The notes under the pieces were generated by a model. That model saw only the letters and a program-made list of their open reading frames with translations. It did not search any database and had not been told where the DNA came from. Positions 10,849-18,972 of a stretch of 64,000 nt of DNA are shown here, piece after piece. The translations under genes and the position numbers were made by a program. How positions within the stretch are numbered: position 1 is the stretch's first letter; every line of letters begins with the position of its first letter. Location: positions 336,573 through 400,572 of the forward strand of contig NZ_BMMV01000005.1 in the NCBI RefSeq assembly GCF_014646115.1. Direction: 5' to 3'. Origin of the DNA: Streptomyces camponoticapitis (GTDB lineage: Bacteria; Actinomycetota; Actinomycetes; Streptomycetales; Streptomycetaceae).

Positions 10849-11960
10849 GGGGTGATCCTTCGTCCTGGACGCTCCGGCCGGTCGGCCTCGAACAGGAGCA
10901 GGCTCTCAGGCCGTACGGAGAGCCGCACAGGATCGTCCACGCGCAGGCCGGCCGCGGCGGCGCGCGGCGCGACGAGCGACAGGTGCCGGGAGCCGAGCCG
11001 GACGGTGACCTCGGTGGCACGGCCGAGGACCTCGGTGACATAGACGGTGCCGGTCAGCTCCAGCGCGCCGCCGACAGCCTCGCCGAGGGTGATGTCCCTC
11101 GGCCGTACCCCCAGCTGTACGGCGGTGCCCGGCGCCGCCGGTACGTCCACCGGCAGTTCGAAGCCGCCCTCCGCCGATCCGAAGTGCCCCTCGGCGGTGA
11201 CCGTCCCCGGCAGCAGATTGATCAGCGGACGCCCGAAGGCACGCGCGACGAACGTGTCGTACGGCCGGTGCCAGATCTCCTCGCGCGTCCCGGTCTGTGT
11301 GATCCGCCCGTCCCTGATCACCCCGATCCGGTCGCCGAGCGCCAGCGCCTCCACCGAGTCGTGCGTCACATACAGCGTGGTGGTGTGCCGGACGTCGCCG
11401 ATAGCCTTCAGCTCGGCGCGCATCGCCTGACGGAGTTTGGCGTCGAGGTGGGAGAGCGGTTCGTCGAGGAGGAAGGCGCGGGCGGGCCGGACGAGCACCC
11501 GGCCGAGCGCCACCCGCTGCCGCTGCCCGTTCGACAGCGCTCCGACCGGACGCTCCAGCAGCCGCTCGATTCCGAGGAGTTCGGCGACCTCGTGGATCCG
11601 TGTCCGGGCCTCGGCGCCCGGCAGCCGGTACTTGGGCGAACGCAGCGGCGAGGCGAGGTTGTCGTAGGCGGAACGGTGCGGATAGAGCGCGTACGACTCG
11701 AAGCACATGGCCACGCCCCGGTCGTACGGCTCCACACCGGTCATCTCCCGGCCCCCCAGCTCGACGGTCCCCGCGTCGGGCTCCTCCAGCCCGGCGATCG
11801 TCTTGAGCGTGGTCGTCTTGCCCGCGCCCGACGGGCCGAGCAGACAGAAGAACTCGCCCTCGGCGACGTCCAGTTCGATGCCGTCGAGCGCGGTGGTACG
11901 CCCGTACGACTTGTGGACGCCGCGCAGCGCGACCGAGGCCGAGGCCGACGCGGGGGTCAT
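10845..11960 (-). CDS. Sugar ABC transporter ATPase (first of two)
   Basis: MalK/UgpC-like ATPase, 371 residues. Walker A is GPSGAGKTT, the signature is LSNGQ, Walker B is AFLLDEPLSHLD and the switch His is in YVTHDSVEA; the C-terminal beta domain carries LGVRPRDITL. The signature again departs from LSGGQ. The start ATG at 11960 overlaps the permease stop (ATGA), and the in-frame sequence upstream belongs to another gene's shadow. It is only moderately similar to the second ATPase at 8862-10064, which indicates an old paralogue pair, not a recent duplication. It should energise the two permeases immediately upstream. Confidence 0.93.
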   Translation of the reverse strand: MTPASASASVALRGVHKSYGRTTALDGIELDVAEGEFFCLLGPSGAGKTTTLKTIAGLEEPDAGTVELGGREMTGVEPYDRGVAMCFESYALYPHRSAYDNLASPLRSPKYRLPGAEARTRIHEVAELLGIERLLERPVGALSNGQRQRVALGRVLVRPARAFLLDEPLSHLDAKLRQAMRAELKAIGDVRHTTTLYVTHDSVEALALGDRIGVIRDGRITQTGTREEIWHRPYDTFVARAFGRPLINLLPGTVTAEGHFGSAEGGFELPVDVPAAPGTAVQLGVRPRDITLGEAVGGALELTGTVYVTEVLGRATEVTVRLGSRHLSLVAPRAAAAGLRVDDPVRLSVRPESLLLFEADRPERPGRRITP

Positions 11961-12838
11961 GACTTCACCGCCCCGAACGACAGCCCCCGCACCAGGTACC
12001 GCTGGATCGTCAGCGCGAGGAGCAGCGGCGGGATCACCGACACCAGCGCGGCGGCGGCCGTCAGGTTGTACTTGGGCCGGTCGCCGCCGAGGAACGACAG
12101 CGCGCCCACGGTCACCGTCTGCGCCTCCGAGGAGGTGAGGATCAGCGGGAAGACGAAGTTGTTCCACGCGAAGATGAAGGCCAGCAGGGACACGGCGGCG
12201 ATGCCCGGCTTCACCAGCGGCAGCGCGACCCGGAAGAACGCCTGCTTGCGGGTGTAGCCGTCGAGCAGAGCCGCCTGCTCCAGCTCCGGTGACAGATCGG
12301 CGAAGTACGACCGCATGATCCAGACGATCAGTGGCAGCGTGACCAGTTGCAGCACCCAGATCATGCCGACGTACGTGTCGAAGAGCCCGAGCTGCTGGTA
12401 GAGCACGAACAGCGGGATGATCACGGTCAGTTCGGGCGCGAACCGGAACGACAGCAGCGTGAACATCAGGTTCTCCGAGCCCCGGAACCGCCACCGCGCG
12501 GCGGCGTACGCGGCGGGCAGCCCGATCACCAGGGAGAGCCCGACCGCCCCCAGCGACACCACCAGGCTGTTGACGAAGAACCGTACGAACGGCACGCCCT
12601 CGTCCTCGCCCGCGCCGAGGACCGTCCGGTAGGAGTCGAGGGTCGGAGTGAACGAGAAGTAGGTGCTGAACAGCTCGTTCGCCGGTTTCAGGGAGAGGAT
12701 CACCATCCACACGACGGGGAAGAGCGCGAAGAGGAAGTAGAGGATCAGCGCGCCGTCGGCGGCGATCGCCAGTGCCCGCCGCTTCACGGCCCGGCTCGCT
12801 GCCCGTTTCGCCGTGCGGCCTTTCCGGACCTCGGTCAT
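11957..12838 (-). CDS. Carbohydrate ABC transporter permease (MalG type)
   Basis: Integral membrane subunit, 293 residues, with about six hydrophobic segments. The first (ALILYFLFALFPVVWMVIL) follows a basic cytosolic N-terminus. The EAA loop that docks on the ATPase is EQAALLDGYTRKQAFFRVAL, followed by LPLVKPGI. The length and the lack of a long N-terminal extension are typical of MalG/UgpE proteins. The ATG at 12838 overlaps the stop of the MalF-type gene (ATGA), and its own stop overlaps the next ATPase start, so the two permeases and the ATPase are translationally coupled. Confidence 0.92.
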   Translation of the reverse strand: MTEVRKGRTAKRAASRAVKRRALAIAADGALILYFLFALFPVVWMVILSLKPANELFSTYFSFTPTLDSYRTVLGAGEDEGVPFVRFFVNSLVVSLGAVGLSLVIGLPAAYAAARWRFRGSENLMFTLLSFRFAPELTVIIPLFVLYQQLGLFDTYVGMIWVLQLVTLPLIVWIMRSYFADLSPELEQAALLDGYTRKQAFFRVALPLVKPGIAAVSLLAFIFAWNNFVFPLILTSSEAQTVTVGALSFLGGDRPKYNLTAAAALVSVIPPLLLALTIQRYLVRGLSFGAVKS

Positions 12839-13893
12839 TTCGGCACCTCCGCGGCCCGGTTCTGTATCCGGCCCAGATAGCGCACCAGCACCATGGCCGC
12901 GAGATAGACCACCGCCCAGAGCACGATCATGTAGCTCAGCCCGAACGAGTAGCGCTGGAAGCGGATCGCCTCCAGATACGCGCGGATCTGGAGCACCACC
13001 GTGGAGTCGCCGGGACCGCCCTCCGTCAGGGCGTAGATGATGTCGAAGACCTTCAGCGAGTCCATGAACCGGAAGATCACCGCGACCAGGACGTACGGCC
13101 AGAGCATCGGCATCGTCAGCTTGCGGAAGGTGAACCACCAGCTCCCACCGTCGACCGCCGCCGCCTCGAACGGGGAGGTGGGCAGCGAGCGCAGCCCGGC
13201 CAGCGCGAGGATCGCGACGAACGGTGTGTAGACCCACACGTCCACGGCGATCGACGACAGCAGCGCGCCCGTCGGGGTGTCCGTCCACTGCACACCGCCG
13301 AGACCGAACGGCCGCAGCAGGTGGTTGACGACACCGACCGACGGCTGGAGCATCAGCTTCCAGATGATCGCGGCGATCACGGGAGCGATCATCAGCGGCA
13401 GGATGAGGACCTTCTCCAGCACCCGGCCCACCAGGGTCGAGCGGTGCAGGAGCAGTGCGACGGCGACGCCGAGGACCGTCTCGACGGCGGCGGCGCCGAC
13501 GGCGTACAGCACCGTCACCCACGCCGAGTCCCAGAAGGAGGAGTCGGTGAAGATCCGCCGGTAGTTCTCCAGGCCCACCGGATCCGGCTGCGGTTTGCTC
13601 GCCGCGAAGTCGAACACGGTGTAGTAGAGGCCGAGTCCGAAGGGATAGAGGATCCCGCCGGTCAGCAGCAGGGCGGGGACGATGAGCAGATACGGCCGCA
13701 GGGTGCGCCGCCACCTCGGCACGCTCCGCGCGGCGCCAAGCCCGGGCGGGGGAGCGCCCGAGCCCGGTCCGGCGCCCGGTTCCGATTCCGCTCCGGGGCC
13801 CGGTCCCGCGGCCGACGCCTTCTCAGGGGCGCCGGCCACGGCCGCGTCGTCGGACGAGGCCGCCCCGTGATCGGCCTCCGTCGACGAGTCCAT
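12835..13893 (-). CDS. Carbohydrate ABC transporter permease (MalF type)
   Basis: Integral membrane subunit, 352 residues. A disordered Pro/Gly/Ala/Glu-rich N-terminal stretch of about 55 residues precedes the first membrane helix (YLLIVPALLLTGGILYPF). Six helices and the EAA motif FEAAAVDGGSWWFTFRKLTM are visible, followed by LPML-like MPMLWPYVL. The start lies 6 nt after the stop of the binding-protein gene. The unusual cytosolic tail may be a linker and has no recognised domain. It should pair with the MalG-type subunit to form the importer channel. Confidence 0.92.
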   Translation of the reverse strand: MDSSTEADHGAASSDDAAVAGAPEKASAAGPGPGAESEPGAGPGSGAPPPGLGAARSVPRWRRTLRPYLLIVPALLLTGGILYPFGLGLYYTVFDFAASKPQPDPVGLENYRRIFTDSSFWDSAWVTVLYAVGAAAVETVLGVAVALLLHRSTLVGRVLEKVLILPLMIAPVIAAIIWKLMLQPSVGVVNHLLRPFGLGGVQWTDTPTGALLSSIAVDVWVYTPFVAILALAGLRSLPTSPFEAAAVDGGSWWFTFRKLTMPMLWPYVLVAVIFRFMDSLKVFDIIYALTEGGPGDSTVVLQIRAYLEAIRFQRYSFGLSYMIVLWAVVYLAAMVLVRYLGRIQNRAAEVPK

Positions 13894-13899
13894 GGGGCG

Positions 13900-15330
13900 T
13901 CACCCGACCTTCGGGGCCAGATCGTCCGCCAGACCGTTCAGCACCGGCCCCGCGCTCTTGCCGCCGTAGATCTCCTGGAGCGCCGACGCCCAGCTGGTGG
14001 TCGCGTCGAAGAACTGCTCCTGCGGGGTGAACTGGATCCGTGTCTGGTCCTGGACGGCCTCGAACGTCTCGATGAAGCCGGGGAGTTCCTTCATCTTGTT
14101 CCGGTACGCCGCGTCGTCGCTCACGGACTTCCGCACCGGATCGATGTGGTTGTACTCGATCGCGCCCTTGCGCAGATGCTCCTTGCCGGTGGCCCACTGG
14201 AGGAACAGCCACGCCGCGCTCTTCTTCCCGCTCTTGGCGTTCATCCCGAGCGACCAGATCCACATGTTGGTCGCCAGCGACCCGTCGGGCCCCTTCGGCC
14301 CCGGGTGGAAGGCGATGTTCCCGGCGGCGGGCGAGGCACCCTTCACCGCCTGGAAGTACGCGGCGGTGTCCGCGTCGAAGAGCATGCCCGCCTTCTTCGC
14401 GCCCAGGTCGCTGGAGCACTGGTACCAGGTGTACGAGGTCCAGGAGGGCGGCCCGCCCTTCTTGACCATGTCCGCCCAGTCGCGGGTGAACGTGATGGCC
14501 TCGGGCGAGTTCATGGCGGGCTTCAGGCCCTCCCCCTCGACCGTGAAGTCCTTCAGCTTGTAGCGGGAGAACATCGTCATGAAGCCGGGATGGATCGTCG
14601 CCCAGCTCCGCGAGCCACGTACCGCGACCCCGTACATCCCGTCGAAACCGGCGCCCGGCGCCTTGCGCTTGATGGTGCCCGCGAGTTCACGCAGCTCGTC
14701 GAAGGACTCGGCCGGCCTCAGCCCCAGCTTGTCGAAGACCTCCGTGTTGTACGCCACGACGTTGGCCTCCCAGCCCCACGGCAGCGCGTACTGCCCGCCC
14801 CGGCCCAGCGGCTCACCCGCCTTCAGGGACCATCGGGTGCCTTCGAGGAGACTCGGCAGGAAGTCGCTCTGGTCCCATTCCGCGCCGGTGGCGGACTCGT
14901 TGCGCATCCACGGACCGAGGTCCTCCAGCCAGCCCGGCGGGCCGTACTGCCACACCATGTAGGCGCCGAGCATGAAGATGTCGTACGACGCCCGGCCGCT
15001 GGAGAGGTCCACGGTCAGCTTGTCGAAGTAGTTGTCCTCGGGGAACACGTCGTACTCGACCTTGATGCCGGTCTTCTCGGTGAAGGTCCCCAGCTCGGCG
15101 ATCAGGGCGTCCGTGTACGGGTGCTTGTTGAGCAGCGCCTTGATGGTCGTGCCCTTGTGCCGCCGCCAGTCGAAGGATCCGGTGACGTCGTCGGCCGCCG
15201 AACCGTCGCTCTTGCTGTCGCCGCCGCCGAAGCCGGCGCCGCAGGCGCTCAGCAGCGGGGCGGACGAGGCCGCCGCCGTCAGAGCGAGGAACCGCCGCCG
15301 GTCGTGCCCGAGCTTCCCGTGCATGTCCAT
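13900..15330 (-). CDS. Sugar-binding lipoprotein of the ABC importer
   Basis: Extracytoplasmic solute-binding protein of family 1, 476 residues and therefore on the large side. The N-terminus has a twin-arginine motif (DRRRFLAL) and a lipobox LLSAC with the lipidated cysteine at position 30, so it is probably a Tat-exported lipoprotein anchored to the outer membrane face. A Gly/Ser/Asp linker follows, then the two-lobed binding fold with ALPWGWEANVVAYNTEVF and LATNMWIWSLGMNAKSGKK. ATG 15330 is chosen because GGAGGT lies 5 nt upstream; an ATG two codons later is an alternative. It is the first gene of the operon and defines substrate specificity, which I cannot predict. Confidence 0.92.
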   Translation of the reverse strand: MDMHGKLGHDRRRFLALTAAASSAPLLSACGAGFGGGDSKSDGSAADDVTGSFDWRRHKGTTIKALLNKHPYTDALIAELGTFTEKTGIKVEYDVFPEDNYFDKLTVDLSSGRASYDIFMLGAYMVWQYGPPGWLEDLGPWMRNESATGAEWDQSDFLPSLLEGTRWSLKAGEPLGRGGQYALPWGWEANVVAYNTEVFDKLGLRPAESFDELRELAGTIKRKAPGAGFDGMYGVAVRGSRSWATIHPGFMTMFSRYKLKDFTVEGEGLKPAMNSPEAITFTRDWADMVKKGGPPSWTSYTWYQCSSDLGAKKAGMLFDADTAAYFQAVKGASPAAGNIAFHPGPKGPDGSLATNMWIWSLGMNAKSGKKSAAWLFLQWATGKEHLRKGAIEYNHIDPVRKSVSDDAAYRNKMKELPGFIETFEAVQDQTRIQFTPQEQFFDATTSWASALQEIYGGKSAGPVLNGLADDLAPKVG

Positions 15331-15497
15331 CCATGACCTCCACGGTCCGGCAGGAGACGCTGTTCCCACGTTCCCACTCGTGGATAACGCGTTCCTTCGA
15401 GTGGTTAACAGAGCTTGGAACACCGGTAGTTGCGCGTCAATCCCGCGCGCGCCGGAAAATCTCGGTGCAGAGTGAGAACTTCACAGAGGGAGCCGAT
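15331..15497. promoter_or_regulatory. Divergent promoter region with paired repeats
   Basis: The 167-nt space between the two divergent carbohydrate transcription units is noticeably richer in A and T than its surroundings. It holds direct repeats GTGGATAAC (15380-15388) and GTGGTTAAC (15401-15409), 21 nt apart (two helical turns), and an outer inverted pair TGTTCC (15361-15366)/GGAACA (15417-15422). This is a plausible operator set for the DeoR regulator. Promoter hexamers are not clear enough to assign. Confidence 0.55.
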
Positions 15498-16949
15498 ATG
15501 TGGATGGGTGTCGATCTCGGTACACAGAGCGTCCGTGCGGTGCTCGTCGACGACGACGGGGCCATGCTCGGCAGCGGCGCGGCCCCGCTGGGCGGCGGAC
15601 GCGACGGGGTACGCCATGAGCAGTCGCCGGACGAGTGGTGGGAAGCGGTGCGCACGGCGATCGGTGGAGCCCTGCGGGACCGGCCGCCCGGTCCGGTCGG
15701 CGCGCTCGCGGTGTGCGGCACCTCCGGCACGGTCCTGCTCACCGACGGCGAGGGCCGGCCGCTCACCCCCGGTCTGATGTACGACGACGGGCGCGCGACC
15801 GCCGAGGCCGCGCTGGCGCGCGAGCGAGGACTGCGCGTCCAGCCGACGTGGGCACTGCCGAAGGCGATGTGGCTGCTGAGCCGGCACCCGGCGAGCGCGG
15901 GCGTACGCCTCACCCACCAGCCCGACCACATCGTCTCCCGCCTGGTCGGCCGCCGTACCCCCACGGACTCCAGCCACGCCCTGAAGACGGGCTACGACCT
16001 GACGGCCGACGCCTGGCCGCACGAGAAACTGGCCGGGCTCGGGCTGGCGGAGGAGCTCTTCCCGGATGTCGTACGCCCCGGCGCGCGGCTCGGCGAGGTC
16101 GGCGCCGACGGGGAGGCGGCCACCGGTGTCCCCGCCGGTACCCCCGTGATCGCCGGGATGACCGACGGCTGCGCCGCCCAGATCGCGTCCGGCTCACTGA
16201 GCCTCGGGTCGTGGAACTCGGTCCTCGGCACCACACTCGTCCTGAAGGGCGTCACCGCCGAACCCGTCCACGACAGCACCGGGGTGGTCTACAACCACCG
16301 TGCCCCGGACGGCGGCTGGCTGCCCGGCGGCGCGTCCGGCGTCGGCGCGGGCGCGCTGGCCCGCGCCTTCCCCGACGCGGACCCGGCGCGGCTCGACGGC
16401 CTCGCCCCCGCACACGAACCGTCGACCGCGCTCGCCTACCCACTGGTCTCGCGCGGCGAGCGGTTCCCCTTCCTCGCCCCCGAGGCCACGCCCTTCCTGC
16501 TCGGCGATCCCGGGTCAGCCGCCGACCACTGGGCGGCGCTCCTCCAGGGCGTCGGCCACACCGAGCGGCTCTGCCTGGACTACCTGGACCATCTCGGCGC
16601 CCCCCAGGACGGCCCGCTCACCTTCACCGGCGGCGGCTCACGCAGCGCGTACTGGAACCAGCTGCGCACCGACATCCTGGGCCGGACCGTGCACATCCCC
16701 CGGCACAGCGAACCCGCCCTCGGGATGGCGGTCCTCGCCGCGTACGGCGCCGGCGCCGCCCCCACCCTCGCGGACGCGGCCAAGCGCATGGTCGGCCTCA
16801 GCCACGTCCTGAGCCCCGACCCGGCCCGTACGGCGCGCTTCCTGGAGCCGTACCTGAAAGTGGTCGGCGAACTGGAACGGCGCGGCTGGCTCCCGTCGCC
16901 CGTCGCCACCCACGCCCGCACCCGCGCCGATTCTCTGGAGACCTCGTGA
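15498..16949 (+). CDS. FGGY-family carbohydrate kinase (divergent unit)
   Basis: Second FGGY kinase of the island, 483 residues. The N-terminal loop GVDLGTQSVRAVLVDDDG and the C-terminal TFTGGGSRSAYWNQLRTDIL are intact. The substrate-side residues GMTDGCAAQIASGSL resemble the ribulokinase/xylulokinase branch and differ from the kinase at 6421-7827. ATG 15498 has GAGGGAG 5 nt upstream; the longer frame lacks a signal. It is transcribed away from the importer operon from a shared 167-nt promoter region and overlaps the downstream phosphatase gene by GTGA. Two kinases in one system suggest either two substrates or sequential phosphorylation steps. Confidence 0.9.
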   Translation: MWMGVDLGTQSVRAVLVDDDGAMLGSGAAPLGGGRDGVRHEQSPDEWWEAVRTAIGGALRDRPPGPVGALAVCGTSGTVLLTDGEGRPLTPGLMYDDGRATAEAALARERGLRVQPTWALPKAMWLLSRHPASAGVRLTHQPDHIVSRLVGRRTPTDSSHALKTGYDLTADAWPHEKLAGLGLAEELFPDVVRPGARLGEVGADGEAATGVPAGTPVIAGMTDGCAAQIASGSLSLGSWNSVLGTTLVLKGVTAEPVHDSTGVVYNHRAPDGGWLPGGASGVGAGALARAFPDADPARLDGLAPAHEPSTALAYPLVSRGERFPFLAPEATPFLLGDPGSAADHWAALLQGVGHTERLCLDYLDHLGAPQDGPLTFTGGGSRSAYWNQLRTDILGRTVHIPRHSEPALGMAVLAAYGAGAAPTLADAAKRMVGLSHVLSPDPARTARFLEPYLKVVGELERRGWLPSPVATHARTRADSLETS

Positions 16950-17563
16950 GTACGACCCTGCTGCTGGCCCGCCACGGCCAGACCCTCTGGCACGCCGAGA
17001 ACCGCTACGCGGGCGTGAGCGACGTCGGCCTCACCGACGAGGGCCGCGCCCAGGCGGCGCGGCTGGGGGAGTGGGCGGGGCGGCAGACGGCGGCGATCGA
17101 CGCGGTGGTCACCTCGACGGTGTCGCGCGCGATCGTCACGGCGGAGCCCGCCTGCCGGGCACTCGGCCTCGTACCGGAACGCGAACACGACCTGCGCGAA
17201 TGCGACTTCGGGGTGATGGAGGGCCGCACGCTCGCCGAGTTCGACGCGCTCGACCCGACCGGCGCGGCGGCGTTCCGCGCCGACCCGGTGGTCAACCCCT
17301 TCCCGAACGCGGAGGACCCCCGCGCGGCGGCCACCCGCGGCGCGGACGCACTGCGCCGGATCGCGACGGCACACCAGGGCGCCCGGGTCCTGGTGGTCGC
17401 GCACAACACCCTGCTGCGGCTGGTGCTCTGCGAACTGCTGGGCATCGAGCTGAGCGACTACCGGCGGGTGTTCCCGGGGCTCCGGAACGCGGCGGTGAGC
17501 GAGATCCGGACGGACGGCAGGCGTGTGGCGCTGCTGTCGTTGAACGTGCCGTGCGAGCCGTAG
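16946..17563 (+). CDS. Histidine phosphatase family protein (phosphoglycerate mutase-like)
   Basis: A 205-residue cytosolic phosphatase of the RHG superfamily. The phospho-acceptor histidine lies in LLLARHGQT at residues 5-13, and the second catalytic histidine in VLVVAHNTLLRL. Family members include sugar-phosphate phosphatases and mutases. The GTG start overlaps the kinase stop (GTGA), so the enzyme is co-translated with the divergent kinase. Removing phosphate from an accumulating sugar phosphate, or a mutase step, are both reasonable; I cannot tell which. Confidence 0.88.
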   Translation: MSTTLLLARHGQTLWHAENRYAGVSDVGLTDEGRAQAARLGEWAGRQTAAIDAVVTSTVSRAIVTAEPACRALGLVPEREHDLRECDFGVMEGRTLAEFDALDPTGAAAFRADPVVNPFPNAEDPRAAATRGADALRRIATAHQGARVLVVAHNTLLRLVLCELLGIELSDYRRVFPGLRNAAVSEIRTDGRRVALLSLNVPCEP

Positions 17564-17635
17564 CTCTGGGGCGCCCACCGCCTGTGGAAGGCGGCGTGCG
17601 GGACGGTGAGTTCGGGGGAGTACGAATCCGTGGCC

Positions 17636-17660
17636 TTGACCTCAACCACGGTTCACGTAC
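17636..17660 (+). promoter_or_regulatory. MerR-type promoter/operator-like sequence
   Basis: TTGACCTCAACC followed by ACGGTTCACGT about 70-90 nt before the esterase-like gene resembles promoters controlled by MerR-family activators, in which an inverted repeat sits in an over-long spacer after a TTGAC -35. The right half-site is degenerate and no MerR gene is nearby, so this is tentative. Confidence 0.35.
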
Positions 17661-17727
17661 GACGCTCGATCCCCGGGACACCGACCCGCCTCGGTGACGG
17701 GTCGTGCCGACCAAGGAGCGAGCACTC

Positions 17728-18702
17728 GTGACGACAGAGACCGTGGCCCGATGGATCGGGCGGCACGCCCACCCACTCACCACCCTGGACCCACAGGCGC
17801 CCTTGGCGGATCTCCTGCCGCTGGCCGGTCTCGTACGAGACGCCGCCGTCGTGGCTCTCGGCGCCTCGACGCGTCAGGCCCATGAACTGTCCACCGTCGC
17901 GCACAGGGCGCTGCGGTTCCTGGTCGAGCGCCACGGATTCCGTTCGGTGGCCCTCGAAGGCGACGACGCGGTGAGGCTCGGGCTCGGCGAGTACGTCGGC
18001 ACCGGCGCGGGGGACCCGGAGGAACTGCTCGCCGACGCCCGGTCGTTCTGGCGGACCGAGGAGATCCTCGACGTCGTCCGGTGGATGCGCGCGTACAACC
18101 GCACCCACCAGGACGACCCCGTCCGCTTCGTCGAAGACCTCGGTCGCCCCCGGACCCCGGAAACCCAACCAGAAGGCCTCGCCGGTATCGAACAGGGCCT
18201 GGGCGAGAGCACGATCCGCTGGCAGGAACGGACCGGTGACAAGATCGTCTACTGGGGCGGCCTCGCCCACACGGTCGCCGGCGGCTCGCGGGCCACGGCC
18301 GGCAGCTATCTGCGGGAGCGCTTCGGAAGTCGTTACGTATCGGTCGGCCTGACGTTCCACCACGGCACCGCGCCCTACCCGATCACCCCTCCACCGGCGG
18401 ATTTCGCGGACGCCACGTTGGGGCGCACCGAGCTGGACGCCTATCTCCTGGACCTGCGTACGGAAGGCCCCGCCCCGGTACGCGCATGGCTCGACGCTCC
18501 GGCCAAGACCCGCGTGATCGGTCCCGCCTACGACCCCGAGGACAACGACGCCTACCGCATCTCGGGCGGATCACTGGCGGACTGGTTCGACGCCGTCATC
18601 CACACCCAGGTGGTGACCCCCGTGGGCGTCCTCGCACGACCGGACAGCACCGGGCGTGGGCGACAGGTTCCCCGCCACGACCGGAGTCGTAGGCGGGACT
18701 GA
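17728..18702 (+). CDS. Erythromycin-esterase-like protein, apparently internally deleted
   Basis: A 324-residue protein of the erythromycin esterase/succinoglycan-associated superfamily. Recognisable parts are the N-terminal ALGASTRQAHEL region, VERHGFRSVALEGDDAVRLG, FWRTEEILDVVRWMRAYN, and the C-terminal FGSRYVSVGLTFHHGTAPY and GGSLADWFDAVIHTQ. Members usually run to about 400-450 residues. The middle section that normally follows VRFV is replaced by a short GRPRTPETQPEG stretch, which suggests an internal deletion of roughly 80-100 residues. Where classical esterases have G-E-A-T-H, this protein has G-A-S-T-R, so those catalytic Glu and His positions are absent. GTG 17728 is preferred over 17704 because AGGAG lies 9 nt upstream. 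Enzymatic activity is doubtful. Confidence 0.7.
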   Translation: MTTETVARWIGRHAHPLTTLDPQAPLADLLPLAGLVRDAAVVALGASTRQAHELSTVAHRALRFLVERHGFRSVALEGDDAVRLGLGEYVGTGAGDPEELLADARSFWRTEEILDVVRWMRAYNRTHQDDPVRFVEDLGRPRTPETQPEGLAGIEQGLGESTIRWQERTGDKIVYWGGLAHTVAGGSRATAGSYLRERFGSRYVSVGLTFHHGTAPYPITPPPADFADATLGRTELDAYLLDLRTEGPAPVRAWLDAPAKTRVIGPAYDPEDNDAYRISGGSLADWFDAVIHTQVVTPVGVLARPDSTGRGRQVPRHDRSRRRD

Positions 18703-18972
18703 CCGAACACCCCTTTGGGGGAAAGTCACAGTCGGTCCGGCAGCCGCCCCGCGGCGCGAAACGATCTCCGTCGAGCCGGCGCGACCCTCACCTCAGCCGA
18801 TTCCGTGACAAGCGTCACGCCCATCGGCGGCATGGAGAGCCCCAGTTGTTGGAAGTCCACCAACCGCCGGGCAGCCGCGTTGTGCTCGGTCACCCGTGTC
18901 CGGAGGTGTCCTGTTGGGCTACCGTCAGCCTGTCCCCAGCCCATATGTCTGTCCTCACCTCGCGGAGTCCCG
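18703..18972. other. Intergenic region upstream of bioY
   Basis: A 270-nt non-coding stretch. A short CCCC-TTT-GGGG hairpin lies directly after the esterase-like gene (18710-18720), and a 5-bp inverted repeat GTTGG/CCAAC occurs at 18848-18864. I see no known biotin-regulator operator and no riboswitch-like architecture. The bioY promoter is presumably in the last 100 nt. Confidence 0.4.

Noticed and set aside
6421..17563. Natural-product gene cluster
   Set aside because: No synthase, tailoring set or resistance gene occurs; the content is import and phosphorylation of a carbohydrate.
17728..18702. Erythromycin-resistance gene
   Set aside because: The protein lacks the classical Glu/His positions and a central segment, so antibiotic hydrolysis is not supported.
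18703..18972. Possible riboswitch or BirA/BioR site before bioY
   Set aside because: No multi-helix aptamer pattern or recognisable biotin operator could be found. The only repeat is 5 bp long.
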